NCBI GenBank assembly: GCA_024636585.1 | Contig: JAGXGS010000085.1 | Span: 1 to 32,260, forward strand | DNA length: 32,260 nt | Source: Thiogranum sp. | Lineage (GTDB): Bacteria; Pseudomonadota; Gammaproteobacteria; DSM-19610 | Direction of reading: 5' to 3' | Part shown: piece by piece, positions 26,931 to 32,260 of the stretch | How the letters are laid out: each line of letters begins with the position of its first letter | Numbering within the stretch: position 1 is the first letter of the stretch | Program-made: the position numbers and the translations under genes | The notes under the pieces: generated by a model | The model's database searches: none | What the model was told of the DNA's origin: nothing | What the model saw: the letters and a program-made list of their open reading frames with translations, nothing else

Positions 26931-26976
26931 CTTCGTAATCAGTAGGTCGGAGGTTCGACTCCTCTCAACGGCACCA
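26931..26976 (+). other. tRNA-Thr(CGT)-like 3' half, probable att-site remnant
   Basis: From the anticodon loop (TTCGTAA) onward this is a good tRNA 3' half: a TCAGT strand, AGGTC variable loop, T arm GGAGG-TTCGACT-CCTCT, acceptor strand CAACGGC, then A and CCA. The 5' side is not tRNA-like: the bases before the loop (AGCGC) do not pair with TCAGT, and no GCCGTTG acceptor strand precedes. Identity starting at the anticodon loop fits a crossover there. Confidence 0.6.
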
Positions 26977-26996
26977 TATAATCAAAGAGTTACCGA

Positions 26997-27019
26997 AGTC
27001 CGCCTTGTGCGGGCTTTTT
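26997..27019 (+). terminator. Intrinsic terminator after the tRNA-Thr-like remnant
   Basis: AGTCCGC (26997-27003), loop CTTGT and GCGGGCT (27009-27015) form a 7-bp stem with one T-G pair, followed by TTTTT. It was probably the terminator of the donor tRNA gene or of the element end. Confidence 0.6.
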
Positions 27020-27021
27020 CG

Positions 27022-27039
27022 TGTAGACGCTATGTAGAC
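27022..27039 (+). repeat. TGTAGAC repeat pair, second copy
   Basis: TGTAGAC at 27022-27028 and 27033-27039 again have an 11-bp period, with GCTA between instead of ATCA. Confidence 0.6.
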
Positions 27040-27128
27040 AGATGCTGAAGAGTTATATGTTGCTGATGAATTGTGCTTGTGAAATACCGCCTTATATATT
27101 TATGGGTCTACTAGTTTCGAAGTGAGAT

Positions 27129-27686
27129 CTACATGCCTCCAATTGCGATGGTAGTACCACCCAATGCTAGATATTCTCTAATATCAAATACCATGAGGAC
27201 CTCAGCTAGCTCTTCCACAGTGCAAATAGTTGGGATAGCTACGGATTGCTGTTGATTATCTGCTTGGTCATTAAGATTGACTGTATTTAGCCAATATGGT
27301 GGTCGGATCTTGCTGAAAACCGGTAATGGCGAACATGTCACTGGGATTATATGTCGTATGTCAGTCGGTGGTGCTGGGTCAAGTATTGGCCAGTGTTTTA
27401 CAAGTTTTTCGACAGTACTTCGTGCTCCCACCAGCCGCTGCTTGGTGGAGCGCCAGTCACGTTTTGCGTCGTCACTCTCTAAAGTTAACTTTGTAGGAGA
27501 CGACTTGGCGTCCACGACAACAAGGGTTGGTCCCTTACAACAGGCAAAGTCCACTTGTGCGATGTCTTGACCGGTTTGTGGGTTAATAAACGGCCGATCA
27601 ATCATCCATTCATTCCAGCCATGCTGTTCAATGCCAGACTGCCGGAGAGCCGGGCTCTTCCAGCCGGTGTATTCGGCTGATTCCAT
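27129..27686 (-). pseudogene. Probable PD-(D/E)XK nuclease-fold protein, N-terminus apparently lost
   Basis: I do not recognise the family. Numbered from a TTG at 27701, the frame encodes 190 residues, and from ATG 27686 it encodes 185. A core reading IAQVD51FACCKGPTLVVVD64AK66 looks like the VD ... (D/E)xK strand pair of PD-(D/E)XK nucleases, as in restriction- or repair-type enzymes. The C-terminal part has no known motif and ends in a hydrophobic GGTTIAIGG stretch. The first 20 codons lie in sequence much richer in GC than the rest, and no ribosome binding site fits either start, so the original N-terminus was probably replaced by inserted DNA. It may instead be an intact small protein. 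Confidence 0.45.
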
Positions 27687-27701
27687 AGAGCCCGCTGCCA
27701 A

Positions 27702-27849
27702 TGCGGGTTGCTGTCACCCAAACGGAAGCAGCAGGGTGTCGGTTGGCCTCCCGGCCGTGATGGGCCGGAAAGTGGCGGTGGTGAGGCAGGATTTCGTGAT
27801 GGTGGCAGGGCGCACATATGCCCCTTCATCTAGGAAAAGGGCGATCATC
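27702..27849. other. GC-rich segment with stem-loops, no recognisable gene
   Basis: This short stretch between the nuclease-like fragment and the IS256 element is GC-rich against an AT-rich background. It can fold into several hairpins: CCCGC/GCGGG around 27689-27705, and CCGGCC-GTGATG-GGCCGG near 27754-27771. Short frames on both strands have no protein resemblance. It may be the end of an older mobile element, but I cannot identify it. Confidence 0.35.
27842..27849 (+). repeat. Target-site duplication, left copy (IS256-family element)
   Basis: CGATCATC directly abuts the left inverted repeat and is identical to 29176-29183. Confidence 0.9.
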
Positions 27850-27879
27850 GAGCCTGTAAATAATTCTGTGTAACCGCAC
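27850..27879 (+). repeat. Left terminal inverted repeat of the IS256-family element
   Basis: Begins GAGCCTGTAAAT and matches the reverse complement of 29146-29175 at 23 of 30 positions. Confidence 0.85.
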
Positions 27880-27885
27880 ATTCCA

Positions 27886-29112
27886 TCAGTAATGATCGCT
27901 GATGCGATCACCGAACTCGATCATAAAACGATTCAGCGCTGGCTTCCAGTTGCGGATCGGCATAGTCCATTTCTTCGCCGCATTCTGGATCGCCAGATAG
28001 ACGACCTTCATCGCCGATTCATCGTTGGGGAACAGCTTGCGGCGCTTGGTCGCTTTGCGGATCACGCTGTTCAGCGATTCGATGGCATTGGTCGTGTAGA
28101 TCGCCTTGCGGATCGCCGGTGGATAATCGAACAGGGTGATGACATGTTCCCAGTGATCGCGCCAGGATTTGGCGATCTGTGGGTACTGCGCATGCCAGGT
28201 GTCGGCAAAGTGCTCTAGCTCCTGTCGGGCCTCGGCTTCCGTGGCAGATTGATAGATCCGCTTCAGATCGGCGGTGACCGCCTTATAGTCTTTCCAGGAC
28301 ACGTACTTCAGCGAGTTGCGCACCATGTGCACGATGCACAGCTGGATTTTGGTGTGGGGATATTCGGCTTGAATGGCTTCCGGAAAACCCTTCAGGCCAT
28401 CGACACAGGCGATGAAGATGTCGTTCAGGCCCCGATTCTTTAGTTCAGTCAGCACCGATAACCAGAACTTTGCCCCCTCCGTCTCGGCCAGCCACAGGCC
28501 CAGCAGTTCCTTGTGGCCTTCCAGGTTGATGCCCAGCGCCAGATACATGGACTTGTTCACCACGCGCTTGTTGTGGCGGATCTTCAGCACAATGCAGTCC
28601 AGGTAGACGATCGGATACAGGGCATCCAGAGGCCGGTTCTGCCATTCCAGCACCTGGTCCAGAACACGCTCGGTAACCTTCGATACCAGCTGGGCTGAGA
28701 CGTCGGCGTCGTACATCTCCTTGAACGCCTCGACGATGTCGCGGGTGCTCAGCCCCTTGGCATACAGCGCCAGGATCTGATCGTCCATTCGGGTCAGTCG
28801 CGTCTGGCCCTTGCGCACGAAATGCGGTTCGAACGAGCCGTTGCGGTCACGGGGCGCATCGATTGCAACGTCGCCGTGCTGGCCCTTCAGGCGTTTAGTG
28901 CTGGCTCCGTTGCGGCTGTTGCCCGAGCCCCGACCCGCCGGATCATGCTTCTCATAGCCGAGGTGTTCATCCAGCTCGGCATTCAAGGCCGTCTCGACGG
29001 TCAGCTTGACCAGCTGCTGCGTCAGGGTGCCGAGATCTTTTTCGCTTTTTAGATCCTTGGCCAGCTCTGCGGCCAGTGCTTTGAGTTTTTCTTGATTCAT
29101 CGCTGCGCTCAT
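27886..29112 (-). CDS. IS256-family (mutator-type) transposase
   Basis: This is a 408-residue DDE transposase. The catalytic residues are D172 (YLDCIVLKIRH), D238 (ACVDGLKGFPEAI) and E345 (TTNAIESLNSVIRKATKRR). The inserted alpha-helical region lies between the second Asp and the Glu, as is usual for this family. The N-terminal DNA-binding part includes GNSRNGASTKRLKGQHGDVAIDAPRDRNGSFEP. AGAGGA lies 9 nt before ATG 29112. The frame has no interruption, so the enzyme is probably active. Confidence 0.96.
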   Translation of the reverse strand: MSAAMNQEKLKALAAELAKDLKSEKDLGTLTQQLVKLTVETALNAELDEHLGYEKHDPAGRGSGNSRNGASTKRLKGQHGDVAIDAPRDRNGSFEPHFVRKGQTRLTRMDDQILALYAKGLSTRDIVEAFKEMYDADVSAQLVSKVTERVLDQVLEWQNRPLDALYPIVYLDCIVLKIRHNKRVVNKSMYLALGINLEGHKELLGLWLAETEGAKFWLSVLTELKNRGLNDIFIACVDGLKGFPEAIQAEYPHTKIQLCIVHMVRNSLKYVSWKDYKAVTADLKRIYQSATEAEARQELEHFADTWHAQYPQIAKSWRDHWEHVITLFDYPPAIRKAIYTTNAIESLNSVIRKATKRRKLFPNDESAMKVVYLAIQNAAKKWTMPIRNWKPALNRFMIEFGDRISDHY

Positions 29113-29145
29113 TATTGCTATCCTCTTCCAAAGGTAAGAAATAAT

Positions 29146-29175
29146 GCGCAGTTACACAATTTAATTTACAGTCTC
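29146..29175 (-). repeat. Right terminal inverted repeat of the IS256-family element
   Basis: Read inward on the minus strand it begins GAGACTGTAAAT, pairing with 27850-27879. Confidence 0.85.
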
Positions 29176-29183
29176 CGATCATC
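29176..29183 (+). repeat. Target-site duplication, right copy
   Basis: CGATCATC directly follows the right inverted repeat and is identical to 27842-27849. Confidence 0.9.
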
Positions 29184-29187
29184 CTTC

Positions 29188-30234
29188 TTATACTCTAACT
29201 AATGGTGAGTCGAGATTCTTCATGGCAAGCTCACCAAAGTGTTCAGAGACCCAACGGAGGCCTGCTACGATCTCAGCATTAAATTTCATACGCTGGGCGA
29301 CAAAATCCTGTTCTCTTTGTTCATAACTATATTGAAGCGTCGACGCTTTAGAGTGATTTTGCATCATTCTATTAACATGAACATCTATCTCAGCCTCACC
29401 CGCCTCACTACCGAAAAACATTAAACCCGCAGCTACCGATTTGACAGGTGATGACATGAATACCTCACTATTAAGCGATTTCACTCTATCTTTACCAAAA
29501 GTTTTCTGCAGGGCTCTCATTTTTTTCATATGCAATACCCAGACATAGGCTGCCGTAGATACGGCATCTAATGTCTGCGGATTCACCGGAACTTTTCTAC
29601 CTGCGTGCATTTCATCAAGTGTCAACTCAGTCGCCCTGATTTTCACCCATTCCACTCTATGCGGCTGTTTGAGAATAGCCACAAGGAAACGTTCAAGTTC
29701 AGAATACATCAATAGACACTTGTTCCGCACATGCTCTTCAAGCAGCCTGTGCATAATATTATTACAGGCATCTGAGGGTTTAATGATGACATTTGACTGA
29801 CCCTGATATCGCCTTGACAACATTCTGGTTGTCACGCTGAAGATATCGTCAGCAACCTCTATCTTAAGATCGGGTAACAGCTGTGTACCCCTGAACCGGT
29901 AAATACTGGCTACTTCCATTAGCACATTCGGCTCACGCAAAACCAGTAGTTGTTTTGCCGCATTCAAACAGCGCGAATACAAGGTAGAGCAGCAAAATGC
30001 ATTATGGAAGACGTAATGTGTTGTCGCCACCTGCGTTTCTGGTACGCGCACAAGCAGCTCAGCCAGCGACACAATGATCGTTTCATCGTTAAGCTTAATA
30101 ATGCGATGATCCAGAAAAGGGGAGCGCTCATAACTCTCAGCAGACATATTGCAACAATGCAGATTTCTATTCGGCAGATCAATTTTCTCAGGAAATACCG
30201 AAGGCGATACAAAAACCGAAGACAAATCATCCAT
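29188..30234 (-). CDS. Sulfotransferase-like P-loop protein (tentative)
   Basis: This is a 348-residue protein with no certain family. YVFHNAFCCSTLYSRCLN (about residues 74-91) has the layout of the sulfotransferase phosphate-binding loop (xPRSGSTLL), with CC in place of SG. It is followed by LREP (99-102), a KPSDACNN turn after a beta-strand (about 152-159) and MYSELERFLVAIL, in the order seen in bacterial sulfotransferase-like proteins. The second half is mainly helical and has no motif I know. The start may be ATG 30234 or an in-frame GTG at 30258. Codon and base composition are AT-rich compared with the core genes. It is divergent from the 2OG oxygenase with a short shared promoter region, which suggests a joint function, perhaps small-molecule or peptide modification. 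It looks intact. Confidence 0.45.
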   Translation of the reverse strand: MDDLSSVFVSPSVFPEKIDLPNRNLHCCNMSAESYERSPFLDHRIIKLNDETIIVSLAELLVRVPETQVATTHYVFHNAFCCSTLYSRCLNAAKQLLVLREPNVLMEVASIYRFRGTQLLPDLKIEVADDIFSVTTRMLSRRYQGQSNVIIKPSDACNNIMHRLLEEHVRNKCLLMYSELERFLVAILKQPHRVEWVKIRATELTLDEMHAGRKVPVNPQTLDAVSTAAYVWVLHMKKMRALQKTFGKDRVKSLNSEVFMSSPVKSVAAGLMFFGSEAGEAEIDVHVNRMMQNHSKASTLQYSYEQREQDFVAQRMKFNAEIVAGLRWVSEHFGELAMKNLDSPLVRV

Positions 30235-30316
30235 ATTAATAATTCCAATGGACTGCACTGTATATACTCATTAATATTGTGCTCATTATGGTTACGATTG
30301 ATCAGGACACAACTTC

Positions 30317-30994
30317 ATGCAGCAACAACCGGATATTTCAGCCTATGCAAACACTTTTGCCCAACACGGTGCTTTAACGCTCAGCAACCTGCTGCCAGAG
30401 GATCTGGTGAAGGCTCTGCAGGATGATTTCGACAATCTTGACTGGGTGTTGCAAGTCAAGGATTATTCGCAATCTCATCGCCTGGAAGTCCCCGTTAAAG
30501 ACATCAAAAACCGAAACAATCTTATCGAAGTTTTGTATAGCCACCAACATACCATTGACCTGAACAATCTATTTTACATTCGTCTTGCCGTGGCGTCTGA
30601 AGATTTACAAACCGATGCGCTTAATCAGGCCAGTAAATTTTTCAATTCTGACAATTTTATCAATACCTGTAAAAACATTGTAAAAATGCCAGATATCACC
30701 CAGACATGGCTTGAGGCCACCTGTTATGATAAGGGCTGTTTCCTCGGTAATCACCGTGACGACCACCACCCGGACAACCGCGTAGCCTTCGTCTACAACC
30801 TGTCACGTAATTGGAAGATTGACTGGGGCGGCCTGCTGATGATTGAAAACACACCCGGCCAGCAACCGTTGATAGTTCCTCCCATGACCAATTCACTCAG
30901 TATGTTTCGTATACCGGTTAATCATACTGTTACCAGTGTCAGCCAGGCAGCGACAGAACACCGTTACTCTATCACAGGCTGGTTACGGCCCTGA
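30317..30994 (+). CDS. 2-oxoglutarate/Fe(II)-dependent oxygenase (prolyl-hydroxylase-like)
   Basis: This is a 225-residue double-stranded beta-helix dioxygenase. The iron ligands are H146 and D148 (GNHRDD) and H203 (VNHTVTSV), and R216 in HRYSITGWLRP is the likely 2-oxoglutarate anchor. Length and the C-terminal RYSITGW are typical of the Ofd1/Tpa1-like prolyl hydroxylase branch. The family uses 2-oxoglutarate and O2 to hydroxylate proteins, peptides or small molecules; the substrate here is unknown. AGGA precedes ATG 30317 by about 9 nt. It is divergent from the sulfotransferase-like gene and AT-rich like it. A hairpin follows the stop. Confidence 0.8.
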   Translation: MQQQPDISAYANTFAQHGALTLSNLLPEDLVKALQDDFDNLDWVLQVKDYSQSHRLEVPVKDIKNRNNLIEVLYSHQHTIDLNNLFYIRLAVASEDLQTDALNQASKFFNSDNFINTCKNIVKMPDITQTWLEATCYDKGCFLGNHRDDHHPDNRVAFVYNLSRNWKIDWGGLLMIENTPGQQPLIVPPMTNSLSMFRIPVNHTVTSVSQAATEHRYSITGWLRP

Positions 30995-31002
30995 ATCAAT
31001 GG

Positions 31003-31022
31003 CGAGGGATGAGCGTCCCTCG
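31003..31022 (+). terminator. Stem-loop after the 2OG oxygenase gene
   Basis: CGAGGGA (31003-31009), a 6-nt loop and TCCCTCG (31016-31022) form a perfect 7-bp stem 9 nt past the stop. A-rich rather than T-rich sequence follows, so termination strength is uncertain. The rest up to the IS3-type element (31023-31124) shows no gene. Confidence 0.5.
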
Positions 31023-31197
31023 AAAGATTAAAGCTCAATAACTGCCAAGCATTGGACATCGTGTCAATACGTGATTTAACAGCCTACATAATAAAAAGGA
31101 AAACCAACATACAAACATTAAACATGTAGTGGCAGAGTTAATTTGGCCACCTGATTATGGGTTGATATTATCACTCTCAACCAAAACAGGTGAAAAA

Positions 31198-32260
<1,063 letters not shown>

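Larger units (their letters stand above)
26831..27128. other. Gene-free attachment-site region behind the tRNA
   Basis: No gene is visible in this stretch. It holds two parallel blocks. Each starts at a tRNA 3' CACCA, then has a GTTACCG motif 13-17 nt on, and then a pair of TGTAGAC repeats. The first block follows tRNA-Ile2, and the second follows a tRNA-Thr-like 3' half. This is the structure expected of successive tyrosine-recombinase integrations at tRNA 3' ends. The integrase gene that usually follows is absent, and the DNA beyond 27020 becomes noticeably AT-richer. Confidence 0.6.
27850..29175 (-). mobile_element. Complete IS256-family insertion sequence (1326 bp)
   Basis: One transposase gene (minus strand) nearly fills the element. 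The terminal inverted repeats at 27850-27879 and 29146-29175 match at 23 of 30 positions, sharing GAG-CTGTAAAT at the tips and TGTGTAAC inside. Exact 8-bp direct repeats CGATCATC flank the element, the duplication size known for this family. An intact frame, clear ends and a perfect duplication suggest a recent insertion. It landed 4 bp beyond the stop codon of the sulfotransferase-like gene. Confidence 0.93.

Noticed and set aside
26931..26976. A second functional tRNA gene
   Set aside because: Only the 3' half fits a tRNA. The anticodon stem cannot pair and there is no D arm or 5' acceptor strand.
27631..27873. Small plus-strand and minus-strand frames over the GC-rich segment before the IS256 element
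   Set aside because: One runs into the IS end and none has a ribosome binding site or protein resemblance.

Overview
The window looks like the chromosome of a sulfur-oxidising, facultatively denitrifying gammaproteobacterium. The evidence is the macromolecular-synthesis operon rpsU-yqeY-dnaG-rpoD with gammaproteobacterial-type proteins, a SoeABC-type sulfite dehydrogenase, a complete periplasmic nitrate reductase operon, and GC-rich core DNA. I cannot name a genus from the sequence alone.

Layout. 1-4485: soeA (5' end missing), soeB and soeC, a cytoplasm-facing molybdoenzyme for sulfite oxidation. 4486-5580: moaA (molybdenum cofactor synthesis) behind a well-placed FNR-type box. 5703-11902, minus strand: napFDAGHBC, mostly coupled by ATGA overlaps and headed by a second FNR-type box of the same form. 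12009-12830, minus: a TauE/SafE-type anion exporter. Together 1-12830 is a redox block: sulfite is the electron donor, nitrate the acceptor, MoaA feeds both molybdoenzymes, and the exporter could move sulfite or another sulfur anion.

12888-22110 is housekeeping: lytic transglycosylase, NDUFA9-like epimerase, CCA-adding enzyme with a lost HD site, a small exported protein behind a near-perfect sigma-54 promoter, uppP, midA-like methyltransferase, folK, folB, plsY and tsaD. 22170-26722 is rpsU-yqeY-dnaG-rpoD, with S21 read from a TTG start.

From the tRNA(CAU) gene at 26754-26830 the character changes. The tRNA is followed by a 3' half of a different tRNA (Thr-CGT type), two pairs of TGTAGAC repeats spaced 11 bp apart, and then lower-GC accessory DNA. 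That DNA holds a probably truncated nuclease-fold gene, an intact IS256-family element with an exact 8-bp target duplication, a divergent pair (sulfotransferase-like protein and 2OG-Fe(II) oxygenase), and an IS3-family element running off the end. This looks like a genomic island at a tRNA; no integrase gene is visible.

The least explained parts are the divergent sulfotransferase-like/oxygenase pair and the sigma-54-controlled small exported protein. I do not see convincing evidence for an entirely new multi-gene system.
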